DNA of 64,000 bases from Coriaria nepalensis (taxonomy: Eukaryota > Streptophyta > Magnoliopsida > Cucurbitales > Coriariaceae), in NCBI GenBank assembly GCA_027186245.1, contig CP114483.1, forward strand, positions 11,180,220 to 11,244,219. The letters are read 5' to 3'. Position 1 is the first letter of the stretch, and every line of letters starts with the position of its first letter. Shown piece after piece: positions 12,190 through 24,412 of this stretch. The notes under the pieces were generated by a model. That model saw only the letters and a list, made by a program, of their open reading frames with translations. It did no database searches and was not told the DNA's origin. Made by a program: the position numbers and the translations under genes.

Positions 12190-14737
12190 CATGCATAACT
12201 TGCAAATGATCTATTGAAGAAAACTATGCATTTTTTTAGCCTTAAAGTCGTATTATTGCGCCTCTTTTAGTCATTAAATCATTCAAAATCACTTCGTACG
12301 AAATTCGCAGTTTAAACATGACTTTCGTGCATAACTTGCCGTCGATCGATTCAAGGCAACAATGCATTTGTTTAGCCTTAAAATCATGTCATTGAGTCTC
12401 TTGTAGTCATGAAATCATTCTAAATTAATTCGACCGAATTCTATTTTCGCCCTTCAAACATGATTTTCTTACATAACTTGCAATTAATCTATTGAAGACA
12501 ACAATGCATTCCTTTAGCCTTAAAAGGCATGTCATTCAGTCTTTTCATGTCATTGAATTGTTTGGAAGCACGTCGAACCAATTCTATGTTTGCATTTAGA
12601 ACACGACTTTCATGCATAACTTGCAAATGATCTATTGAAGAAAACTATGCATTTTTTTTAGCCTTAAAGTCGTATTATTGCGTCTCTTTTAGTCATTAAA
12701 TCATTCAAAATCACTTCGTACGAAATTCGCAGTTTAAACATGACTTTCGTGTATAACTTGCCGTTGATCGATTCAAGGCAACAATGCATTTGTTTAGCCT
12801 TAAAATCATGTCATTGAGTCTCTTGTAGTCATGAAATCATTCTAAATTAATTCGAACGAATTCTATTTTCGCCCTTCAAACATGATTTTCTTACATAACT
12901 TGCAATTAATCTATTGAAGACAACAATGCATTCCTTTAGCCTTAAAAGGCATGTCATTTAGTCTTTTCATGTCTTTAAATTGTTTGAAAGCACGTCGAAC
13001 CAATTCTATGTTTGCATTTAAAACACGACTTTCATGCATAACTTGCAAATGATCTATTGAAGAAAACTATGCATTTTTTTAGCCTTAAAGTCGTATTCTT
13101 GCGTCTCTTTTAGTCATTAAATCATTCTAAATCACTTCGAACGAAATTCGCAGTTTCAACATGACTTTCGTGCATAACTTGCCGTTGATCGATTCAAGGC
13201 AACAACGCATTTGTTTAGCCTTAAAATCATGTCATTGAGTCTCTTGTAGTCATGAAATCATTCTAAATTAATCCGGACGAATTCTATTTTTGCCCTTCAA
13301 ACATGATTTTCTTACATAACTTGCAATTAATCTATTGAAGACAACAATGCATTCCTTTAGCCTTAAAAAGCATGTCATTCAGTCTTTTCATGTCCTTAAA
13401 TTGTTTGGAAGCACGTCGAACCAATTCTATGTTTCCATTTAAAACACGACTTTCATGCATAACTTGCAAATGATCTATTGAAGAAAACTATGCATTTTTT
13501 TAGCCTTAAAGTCGTATTATTGCGTCTCTTTTAGTCATTAAATCATTCAAAATCACTTCGTACGAAATTCGCAGTTTAAAGATGACTTTCATGCATACTT
13601 GCCGTTGATCGATTCAAGGCAACAACGCATTTGTTTAGCCTTAAAATCATGTCATTGAGTCTCTTGTAGTCATGAAATCATTCTAAATTAATCCGGACGA
13701 ATTCTAGTTTTGCCCTTTAAACATGATTTTCTTACATAACTTGCAATTAATCTATTGAAGACAACAATGCATTCCTTTAGTCTTAAAAAGCATGTCATTC
13801 AGTCTTTTCATGTCATTAAATTGTTTGGAAGCACGTCGAACCAATTCTATGTTTGCATTTAGAACACGACTTTCATGCATAACTTGCAAATGATCTATTG
13901 AAGAAAACTATGCATTTTTTTAGCCTTAAAGTCGTATTATTGCGCCTCTTTTAGTCATTAAATCATTCAAAATCACTTCGTACGAAATTCGCAGTTTAAA
14001 CATGACTTTCGTGCATAACTTGCCGTCGATCGATTCAAGGCAACAATGCATTTGTTTAGCCTTAAAATCATGTCATTGAGTCTCTTGTAGTCATGAAATC
14101 ATTCTAAATTAATTCGACCGAATTCTATTTTCGCCCTTCAAACATGATTTTCTTACATAACTTGCAATTAATCTATTGAAGACAACAATGCATTCCTTTA
14201 GCCTTAAAAGGCATGTCATTCAGTCTTTTCATGTCATTGAATTGTTTGGAAGCACGTCGAACCAATTCTATGTTTGCATTTAGAACACGACTTTCATGCA
14301 TAACTTGCAAATGATCTATTGAAGAAAACTATGCATTTTTTTAGCCTTAAAGTCGTATTATTGCGCCTCTTTTAGTCATTAAATCATTCAAAATCACTTC
14401 GTACGAAATTCGCAGTTTAAACATGACTTTCGTGCATAACTTGCCGTCGATCGATTCAAGGCAACAATGCATTTGTTTAGCCTTAAAATCATGTCATTGA
14501 GTCTCTTGTAGTCATGAAATCATTCTAAATTAATTCGACCGAATTCTATTTTCGCCCTTCAAACATGATTTTCTTACATAACTTGCAATTAATCTATTGA
14601 AGACAACAATGCATTCCTTTAGCCTTAAAAAGCATGTCATTCAGTCTTTTCATGTCCTTAAATTGTTTGGAAGCACATCGAACCAATTTTATGTTTGCAT
14701 TTAGAACACGACTTTCATGCATAACTTGCAAATGATC

Positions 14738-15157
14738 TATTGAAGAAAACTATGCATTTTTTTAGCCTTAAAGTCATATTATTGCGTCTCTTTTAGTCAT
14801 TAAATCATCCAAAATCACTCCGTACGAAATTCGCAGTTTAAACATCACTTTCATGCATAACTTGCCGTTGATTGATTCAAGGCAACAACGGATTTGTTTA
14901 CCCTTAAAATTATGTCATTGAGTCTATTGTAGTCATGAAATCATTCTAATTAATCCGAACGAATTCTATTTTCGCGCTTCAAACATGATTTTCTTACATA
15001 ACTTGTAATTAATCTATTGAAGACAACAATGCATTCCTTTAGCCTTAAAAAGCATGTCATTCAGTCTTTTCATGCCATTAAATTGTTTGGAAGCACGTCG
15101 AACCAATTCTATGTTTGCATTTAGAACACGACTTTCATGCATAACTTGCAAATGATC
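14738..15157. repeat. Dispersed variant trimer, copy 3
   Basis: Carries the same linked variant set. It also has AATCATCCAAAATC in A, shared only with the copy at 19785. That pairing is explained by the 5047-bp block duplication that contains both. Confidence 0.87.
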
Positions 15158-16065
15158 TATTGAAGAAAACTGTGCATTTTTTTTAGCCTTAAAGTCGTAT
15201 TATTGCGTCTCTTTTAGTCATTAAATCATTCAAAATCACTTCGTACGAAATTCGCATTTTAAACATGACTTTCGTGCATACTTGCCGTTGATCGATTCAA
15301 GGCAACAACGCATTTGTTTAGCCTTAAAATCATGTCATTGAGTCTCTTGTAGTCATGAAATAATTCTAAATTAATCCGAACGAATTCTATTTTCGCCCTC
15401 CAAACATGATTTTCTTACATAACTTGCAATTAATCTATTGAAGACAACAATGCATTCCTTTAGCCTTAAAAAGCATGTCATTCAGTCTTTTCATGTTATT
15501 AAATTGTTTGGAAGCACGTCGAACCAATTCTATGTTTGCATTTAAAACACGACTTTCATGCATAACTTGCAAATGATCTATTGAAGAAAACTATGCATTT
15601 TTTTAGCCTTAAAGTTGTATTCTTGCGTCTCTTTTGGTCATTGAATCATTCAAAATCACTTCGAACGAAATTCGCAGTTTAAACATGACTTTCGTGCATA
15701 ACTTGCCGTTGATCGATTCAAGGCAACAACGCATTTGTTTAGCCTTAAAATCATGTCATTGAGTCTCTTGTAGTCATGAAATCATTCTAAATGGATCCGA
15801 ACGAATTATATTTTCGCCCTACAAACATGATTTTCTTACATAACTTGCAATTAATCTATTGAAGACAACAATGCATTCCTTTACTCTTAAAAAGCATGTC
15901 ATTCAGTCTTTTCATGTCATTAAATTGTTTGGAAGCACGTCGAACCAATTCTATGTTTCCATTTAAAACACGACTTTCATGCATAACTTGCAAATGATCT
16001 ATTGAAGAAAACTATGCATTTTTTTAGCCTTAAAGTCGTATTCTTGCGTCTCTTTTAGTCATTAA

Positions 16066-16080
16066 ATCATTCTCACTTCG
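16066..16080. repeat. 4-base loss in monomer A, left copy
   Basis: Reads ATCATTCTCACTTCG where the norm is ATCATTCTAAATCACTTCG. It recurs near 21117 in the right copy of the large block duplication, so it predates that duplication. Confidence 0.85.
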
Positions 16081-18498
16081 AACGAAATTCGCAGTTTAAA
16101 CATGACTTTCATGCATAACTTGCCGTTGCCGATTCAAGGCAACAACGCATTTGTTTAGCCTTAAAATCATGTCATTGAGTCTCTTGTAGTCATGAAATCA
16201 TTCTAAATTAATCCGGACGAATTCTATTTTTGCCCTTCAAACATGATTTTCTTACATAACTTGCAATTAATCTATTGAAGACAACAATGCATTCCTTTAG
16301 CCTTAAAAAGCATGTCATTCAGTCTTTTCATGTCCTTAAATTGTTTGGAAGCACGTCGAACCAATTCTATGTTTCCATTTAAAACACGACTTTCATGCAT
16401 AACTTGCAAATGATCTATTGAAGAAAACTATGCATTTTTTTAGCCTTAAAGTCATAATATTGCGTCTCTTTTAGTCATTAAATCATTCAAAATCACTTCG
16501 TACGAAATTCGCAGTTTAAACATGACTTTCATGCATACTTGCCGTTGATCGATTCAAGGCAACAACGCATTTGTTTAGCCTTAAAATCATGTCATTGAGT
16601 CTCTTGTAGTCATGAAATCATTCTAAATTAATCCGGACGAATTCTAGTTTTGCCCTTTAAACATGATTTTCTTACATAACTTGCAATTAATCTATTGAAG
16701 ACAACAATGCATTCCTTTAGTCTTAAAAAGCATGTCATTCAGTCTTTTCATGTCATTAAATTGTTTGGAAGCACGTCGAACCAATTCTATGTTTGCATTT
16801 AGAACACGACTTTCATGCATAACTTGCAAATGATCTATTGAAGAAAACTATGCATTTTTTTTAGCCTTAAAGTCGTATTATTGCGTCTCTTTTAGTCATT
16901 AAAGCATTCAAAATGACTTCGTACGAAATTTGCAGTTTAAACATTACTTTCGTGCATACTTGCCGTTGATCGATTCAAGGCAACAACGCATTTGTTTAGC
17001 CTTAAAATCATGTCATTGAGTCTCTTGTAGTCATGAAATCATTCTAAATTAATCCGGACGAATTCCAGTTTTGCCCTTCAAACATGATTTTCTTCCATAA
17101 ATTGCAATTAATATATTGAAGACAACAATGCATTCCTTTAGCCTTAAAAAGCATGTCATTCAGTCTTTTCATGTCATTAAATTGTTTGGAAGCACGACGA
17201 CCCAATTCTATGTTTGCATTTAAAACACGACTTTCATGCATAACTTGCAAATGATCTATTGAAGAAAACTATGTATTTTTTTTGGCCTTAAAGTCGTATT
17301 ATTGCGTCTCTTTTAGTCATTAAATCATTCAAAATCACTCCGTACGAAATTCGCAGTTTAAACATGACTTTCATGCATACTTGCCGTTGATCGATTCAAG
17401 GCAACAACGCATTTGTTTAGCCTTAAAATCATGTCATTGAGTCTCTTGTAGTCATGAAATCATTCTAAATTAATCCGGACGAATTCTAGTTTTGCCCTTT
17501 AAACATGATTTTCTTACATAACTTGCAATTAATCTATTGAAGACAACAATGCATTCCTTTAGCCTTAAAAAGCATGTCATTCAGTCTTTTCATGTCATTA
17601 AATTGTTTGGAAGCACGTCGAACCAATTCTATGTTTGCATTTAGAACACGACTTTCATGCATAACTTGCAAATGATCTATTGAAGAAAACTATGCATTTT
17701 TTTTAGCCTTAAAGTCGTATTATTGCGTCTCTTTTAGTCATTAAATCATTCAAAATGACTTCGTACGAAATTCGCAGTTTAAACATGACTTTCGTGCATA
17801 ACTTGCCGTTGATCGATTCAAGGCAACAACGCATTTGTTTAGCCTTAAAATCATGTCATTGAGTCTCTTGTAGTCATGAAATCATTCTAAATTAATCCGA
17901 ACGAATTCCAGTTTTGCCCTTCAAACATGATTTTCTTCCATAAATTGCAATTAATATATTGAAGACAACAATGCATTCCTTTAGCCTTAAAAAGCATGTC
18001 ATTCAGTCTTTTCATGTCATTAAATTGTTTGGAAGCACGTCGAACCAATTCTATGTTTCAATTTAAAACACGACTTTCATGCATAACTTGCAAATGATCT
18101 ATTGAAGAAAACTATGCATTTTTTTGGCCTTAAAGTCATATTATTGCGTCTCTTTTAGTCATTAAATCATTCAAAATCACTTCGTACGAAATTTGCAGTT
18201 TAAACATCACTTTCGTGCATAACTTGCCGTTGATCGATTCAAGGCAACAACGCATTTGTTTACCCTTAAAATTATGTCATTGAGTCTCTTGTAGTCATGA
18301 AATCATTCTAAATTAATCCGAACGAATTCTATTTTCGCGCTTCAAACATGATTTTCTTACATAACTTGCAATTAATCTATTGAAGACAACAATGCATTCC
18401 TTTAGTCTTAAAAAGCATGTCATTCAGTCTTTTCATGTCATTAAATTGTTTGGAAGCACGTCGAACCAATTCTATGTTTGCATTTAGAACACGACTTT

Positions 18499-21400
18499 CA
18501 TGCATAACTTGCAAATGATCTATTGAAGAAAACTATGCATTTTTTTAGCCTTAAAGTCGTATTATTGCGCCTCTTTTAGTCATTAAATCATTCAAAATCA
18601 CTTCGTACGAAATTCGCAGTTTAAACATGACTTTCGTGCATAACTTGCCGTCGATCGATTCAAGGCAACAATGCATTTGTTTAGCCTTAAAATCATGTCA
18701 TTGAGTCTCTTGTAGTCATGAAATCATTCTAAATTAATTCGACCGAATTCTATTTTCGCCCTTCAAACATGATTTTCTTACATAACTTGCAATTAATCTA
18801 TTGAAGACAACAATGCATTCCTTTAGCCTTAAAAGGCATGTCATTCAGTCTTTTCATGTCATTGAATTGTTTGGAAGCACGTCGAACCAATTCTATGTTT
18901 GCATTTAGAACACGACTTTCATGCATAACTTGCAAATGATCTATTGAAGAAAACTATGCATTTTTTTTAGCCTTAAAGTCGTATTATTGCGTCTCTTTTA
19001 GTCATTAAATCATTCAAAATCACTTCGTACGAAATTCGCAGTTTAAACATGACTTTCGTGTATAACTTGCCGTTGATCGATTCAAGGCAACAATGCATTT
19101 GTTTAGCCTTAAAATCATGTCATTGAGTCTCTTGTAGTCATGAAATCATTCTAAATTAATTCGAACGAATTCTATTTTCGCCCTTCAAACATGATTTTCT
19201 TACATAACTTGCAATTAATCTATTGAAGACAACAATGCATTCCTTTAGCCTTAAAAGGCATGTCATTTAGTCTTTTCATGTCTTTAAATTGTTTGAAAGC
19301 ACGTCGAACCAATTCTATGTTTGCATTTAAAACACGACTTTCATGCATAACTTGCAAATGATCTATTGAAGAAAACTATGCATTTTTTTAGCCTTAAAGT
19401 CGTATTCTTGCGTCTCTTTTAGTCATTAAATCATTCTAAATCACTTCGAACGAAATTCGCAGTTTCAACATGACTTTCGTGCATAACTTGCCGTTGATCG
19501 ATTCAAGGCAACAACGCATTTGTTTAGCCTTAAAATCATGTCATTGAGTCTCTTGTAGTCATGAAATCATTCTAAATTAATCCGGACGAATTCTATTTTT
19601 GCCCTTCAAACATGATTTTCTTACATAACTTGCAATTAATCTATTGAAGACAACAATGCATTCCTTTAGCCTTAAAAAGCATGTCATTCAGTCTTTTCAT
19701 GTCCTTAAATTGTTTGGAAGCACATCGAACCAATTTTATGTTTGCATTTAGAACACGACTTTCATGCATAACTTGCAAATGATCTATTGAAGAAAACTAT
19801 GCATTTTTTTAGCCTTAAAGTCATATTATTGCGTCTCTTTTAGTCATTAAATCATCCAAAATCACTCCGTACGAAATTCGCAGTTTAAACATCACTTTCA
19901 TGCATAACTTGCCGTTGATTGATTCAAGGCAACAACGGATTTGTTTACCCTTAAAATTATGTCATTGAGTCTATTGTAGTCATGAAATCATTCTAATTAA
20001 TCCGAACGAATTCTATTTTCGCGCTTCAAACATGATTTTCTTACATAACTTGTAATTAATCTATTGAAGACAACAATGCATTCCTTTAGCCTTAAAAAGC
20101 ATGTCATTCAGTCTTTTCATGCCATTAAATTGTTTGGAAGCACGTCGAACCAATTCTATGTTTGCATTTAGAACACGACTTTCATGCATAACTTGCAAAT
20201 GATCTATTGAAGAAAACTGTGCATTTTTTTTAGCCTTAAAGTCGTATTATTGCGTCTCTTTTAGTCATTAAATCATTCAAAATCACTTCGTATGAAATTC
20301 GCATTTTAAACATGACTTTCGTGCATACTTGCCGTTGATCGATTCAAGGCAACAACGCATTTGTTTAGCCTTAAAATCATGTCATTGAGTCTCTTGTAGT
20401 CATGAAATAATTCTAAATTAATCCGAACGAATTCTATTTTCGCCCTCCAAACATGATTTTCTTACATAACTTGCAATTAATCTATTGAAGACAACAATGC
20501 ATTCCTTTAGCCTTAAAAAGCATGTCATTCAGTCTTTTCATGTTATTAAATTGTTTGGAAGCACGTCGAACCAATTCTATGTTTGCATTTAAAACACGAC
20601 TTTCATGCATAACTTGCAAATGATCTATTGAAGAAAACTATGCATTTTTTTAGCCTTAAAGTTGTATTCTTGCGTCTCTTTTGGTCATTGAATCATTCAA
20701 AATCACTTCGAACGAAATTCGCAGTTTAAACATGACTTTCGTGCATAACTTGCCGTTGATCGATTCAAGGCAACAACGCATTTGTTTAGCCTTAAAATCA
20801 TGTCATTGAGTCTCTTGTAGTCATGAAATCATTCTAAATGGATCCGAACGAATTATATTTTCGCCCTACAAACATGATTTTCTTACATAACTTGCAATTA
20901 ATCTATTGAAGACAACAATGCATTCCTTTACTCTTAAAAAGCATGTCATTCAGTCTTTTCATGTCATTAAATTGTTTGGAAGCACGTCGAACCAATTCTA
21001 TGTTTCCATTTAAAACACGACTTTCATGCATAACTTGCAAATGATCTATTGAAGAAAACTATGCATTTTTTTAGCCTTAAAGTCGTATTCTTGCGTCTCT
21101 TTTAGTCATTAAATCATTCTCACTTCGAACGAAATTCGCAGTTTAAACATGACTTTCATGCATAACTTGCCGTTGACCGATTCAAGGCAACAACGCATTT
21201 GTTTAGCCTTAAAATCATGTCATTGAGTCTCTTGTAGTCATGAAATCATTCTAAATTAATCCGGACGAATTCTATTTTTGCCCTTCAAACATGATTTTCT
21301 TACATAACTTGCAATTAATCTATTGAAGACAACAATGCATTCCTTTAGCCTTAAAAAGCATGTCATTCAGTCTTTTCATGTCCTTAAATTGTTTGGAAGC

Positions 21401-23448
21401 ACGTCGAACCAATTCTATGTTTCCATTTAAAACACGACTTTCATGCATAACTTGCAAATGATCTATTGAAGAAAACTATGCATTTTTTTAGCCTTAAAGT
21501 CGTATTATTGCGTCTCTTTTAGTCATTAAATCATTCAAAATCACTTCGTACGAAATTCGCAGTTTAAACATGACTTTCATGCATACTTGCCGTTGATCGA
21601 TTCAAGGCAACAACGCATTTGTTTAGCCTTAAAATCATGTCATTGAGTCTCTTGTAGTCATGAAATCATTCTAAATTAATCCGGACGAATTCTAGTTTTG
21701 CCCTTTAAACATGATTTTCTTACATAACTTGCAATTAATCTATTGAAGACAACAATGCATTCCTTTAGTCTTAAAAAGCATGTCATTCAGTCTTTTCATG
21801 TTATTAAATTGTTTGGAAGCACGTCGAACCAATTCTATGTTTGCATTTAGAACACGACTTTCATGCATAACTTGCAAATGATCTATTGAAGAAAACTATG
21901 CATTTTTTTTAGCCTTAAAGTCGTATTATTGCGTCTCTTTTAGTCATTAAAGCATTCAAAATGACTTCGTACGAAATTTGCAGTTTAAACATTACTTTCG
22001 TGCATACTTGCCGTTGATCGATTCAAGGCAACAACGCATTTGTTTAGCCTTAAAATCATGTCATTGAGTCTCTTGTAGTCATGAAATCATTCTAAATTAA
22101 TCCGGACGAATTCCAGTTTTGCCCTTCAAACATGATTTTCTTCCATAAATTGCAATTAATATATTGAAGACAACAATGCATTCCTTTAGCCTTAAAAAGC
22201 ATGTCATTCAGTCTTTTCATGTCATTAAATTGTTTGGAAGCACGACGACCCAATTCTATGTTTGCATTTAAAACACGACTTTCATGCATAACTTGCAAAT
22301 GATCTATTGAAGAAAACTATGTATTTTTTTTGGCCTTAAAGTCGTATTATTGCGTCTCTTTTAGTCATTAAATCATTCAAAATCACTCCGTACGAAATTC
22401 GCAGTTTAAACATGACTTTCATGCATACTTGCCGTTGATCGATTCAAGGCAACAACGCATTTGTTTAGCCTTAAAATCATGTCATTGAGTCTCTTGTAGT
22501 CATGAAATCATTCTAAATTAATCCGGACGAATTCTAGTTTTGCCCTTTAAACATGATTTTCTTACATAACTTGCAATTAATCTATTGAAGACAACAATGC
22601 ATTCCTTTAGCCTTAAAAAGCATGTCATTCAGTCTTTTCATGTCATTAAATTGTTTGGAAGCACGTCGAACCAATTCTATGTTTGCATTTAGAACACGAC
22701 TTTCATGCATAACTTGCAAATGATCTATTGAAGAAAACTATGCATTTTTTTTAGCCTTAAAGTCGTATTATTGCGTCTCTTTTAGTCATTAAATCATTCA
22801 AAATGACTTCGTACGAAATTCGCAGTTTAAACATGACTTTCGTGCATAACTTGCCGTTGATCGATTCAAGGCAACAACGCATTTGTTTAGCCTTAAAATC
22901 ATGTCATTGAGTCTCTTGTAGTCATGAAATCATTCTAAATTAATCCGAACGAATTCCAGTTTTGCCCTTCAAACATGATTTTCTTCCATAAATTGCAATT
23001 AATATATTGAAGACAACAATGCATTCCTTTAGCCTTAAAAAGCATGTCATTCAGTCTTTTCATGTCATTAAATTGTTTGGAAGCACGTCGAACCAATTCT
23101 ATGTTTCCATTTAAAACACGACTTTCATGCATAACTTGCAAATGATCTATTGAAGAAAACTATGCATTTTTTTGGCCTTAAAGTCATATTATTGCGTCTC
23201 TTTTAGTCATTAAATCATTCAAAATCACTTCGTACGAAATTTGCAGTTTAAACATCACTTTCGTGCATAACTTGCCGTTGATCGATTCAAGGCAACAACG
23301 CATTTGTTTACCCTTAAAATTATGTCATTGAGTCTCTTGTAGTCATGAAATCATTCTAAATTAATCCGAACGAATTCTATTTTCGCGCTTCAAACATGAT
23401 TTTCTTACATAACTTGCAATTAATCTATTGAAGACAACAATGCATTCC
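18499..23448. repeat. Right copy of the large block duplication (about 5 kb)
   Basis: Follows the left copy from 12190 up to the interval 19601-19723, then continues as the left copy does after 14554, so it is three trimers (1262 bp) shorter. A few single-base differences separate the copies: GTTGCCGATT at 16127 against GTTGACCGATT, CATGTCATT at 16757 against CATGTTATT in this copy, and TTTAGTCTT near 18400 against TTTAGCCTT near 23448. The match ends near the last of these. The small number of differences suggests a recent event. Confidence 0.85.
19785..20204. repeat. Dispersed variant trimer, copy 4
   Basis: Duplicate of the trimer at 14738 at an offset of 5047 bp, including the private AATCATCCAAAATC change. 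Confidence 0.88.
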
Positions 23449-24412
23449 TTTAGCCTTAAAAAGCATGTCATTCAGTCTTTTCATGTCATTAAATTGTTTG
23501 GAAGCACGTCGAACCAATTCTATGTTTGCATTTAGAACACGACTTTCATGCGTAACTTGCAAATGATCTATTGAAGAAAACTATGCATTTTTTTTAGCCT
23601 TAAAGTCGTATTATTGCGTCTCTTTTAGTCATTAAATCATTCAAAATGACTTCGTACGAAATTCGCAGTTTAAACATGACTTTCGTGCATAACTTGCCGT
23701 TGATCGATTCAAGGCAACAACGCATTTGTTTAGCCTTAAAATCATGTCATTGAGTCTCTTGTAGTCATGAAATCATTCTAAATTAATCCGAACGAATTCC
23801 AGTTTTGCCCTTCAAACATGATTTTCTTCCATAAATTGCAATTAATATATTGAAGACAACAATGCATTCCTTTAGCCTTAAAAAGCATGTCATTCAGTCT
23901 TTTCATGTCATTAAATTGTTTGGAAGCACGTCGAACCAATTCTATGTTTCCATTTAAAACACGACTTTCATGCATAACTTGCAAATGATCTATTGAAGAA
24001 AACTATGCATTTTTTTTAGCCTTAAAGTCGTATTATTGCGTCTCTTTTAGTCATTAAATCATTCAAAATCACTTCGTACGAAATTTGCAGTTTAAACATC
24101 ACTTTCGTGCATAACTTGCCGTTGATCGATTCAAGGCAACAACGCATTTGTTTACCCTTAAAATTATGTCATTGAGTCTCTTGTAGTCATGAAATCATTC
24201 TAAATTAATCCGAACGAATTCTATTTTCGCGCTTCAAACATGATTTTCTTACATAACTTGCAATTAATCTATTGAAGACAACAATGCATTCCTTTAGCCT
24301 TAAAAAGCATGTCATTCAGTCTTTTCATGTCATTAAATTGTTTGGAAGCACGTCGAACCAATTCTATGTTTGCATTTAGAACACGACTTTCATGCGTAAC
24401 TTGCAAATGATC
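22726..24412. repeat. Two-trimer tandem duplication, about 843-bp period
   Basis: Trimers starting at 22726 and 23148 are repeated at 23569 and 23991. Shared changes are ATGACTTCGTACG in A, AATCCGAACGAATTCCAG with TTCCATAAATTGC in B, GTTTCCATTT in C, and GTTTACCCTTAAAATTATG in the second trimer. The main difference is T-tract length and GGCC against AGCC at the start of the second trimer. Confidence 0.85.

Larger units (their letters stand above)
12190..18400. repeat. Left copy of the large block duplication (about 6.2 kb)
   Basis: Sub-block 12190-13414 matches 18499-19723 at an offset of 6309 bp (15 trimers). Shared rare changes include GCGCCTC in A and GCAGTTTCAAC at 13151 and 19460. Sub-block 14554-18400 matches 19601-23448 at an offset of 5047-5048 bp (12 trimers). 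Shared rare changes include a GGATCC site at 15793 and 20840, a 4-base loss giving ATTCTCACTTCG at 16071, and a TTCCATAAATTGC form of B near 17095. The three trimers at 13415-14676 exist only in this left copy. Edges are set by the first fixed differences, so they are approximate at the outer ends. Confidence 0.85.

Noticed and set aside
15793..20845. GGATCC sites at 15793 and 20840 as cloning scars or insertion points
   Set aside because: They arise from TTAATCC changing to TGGATCC in one monomer B and its 5047-bp duplicate. The flanking satellite is unbroken.
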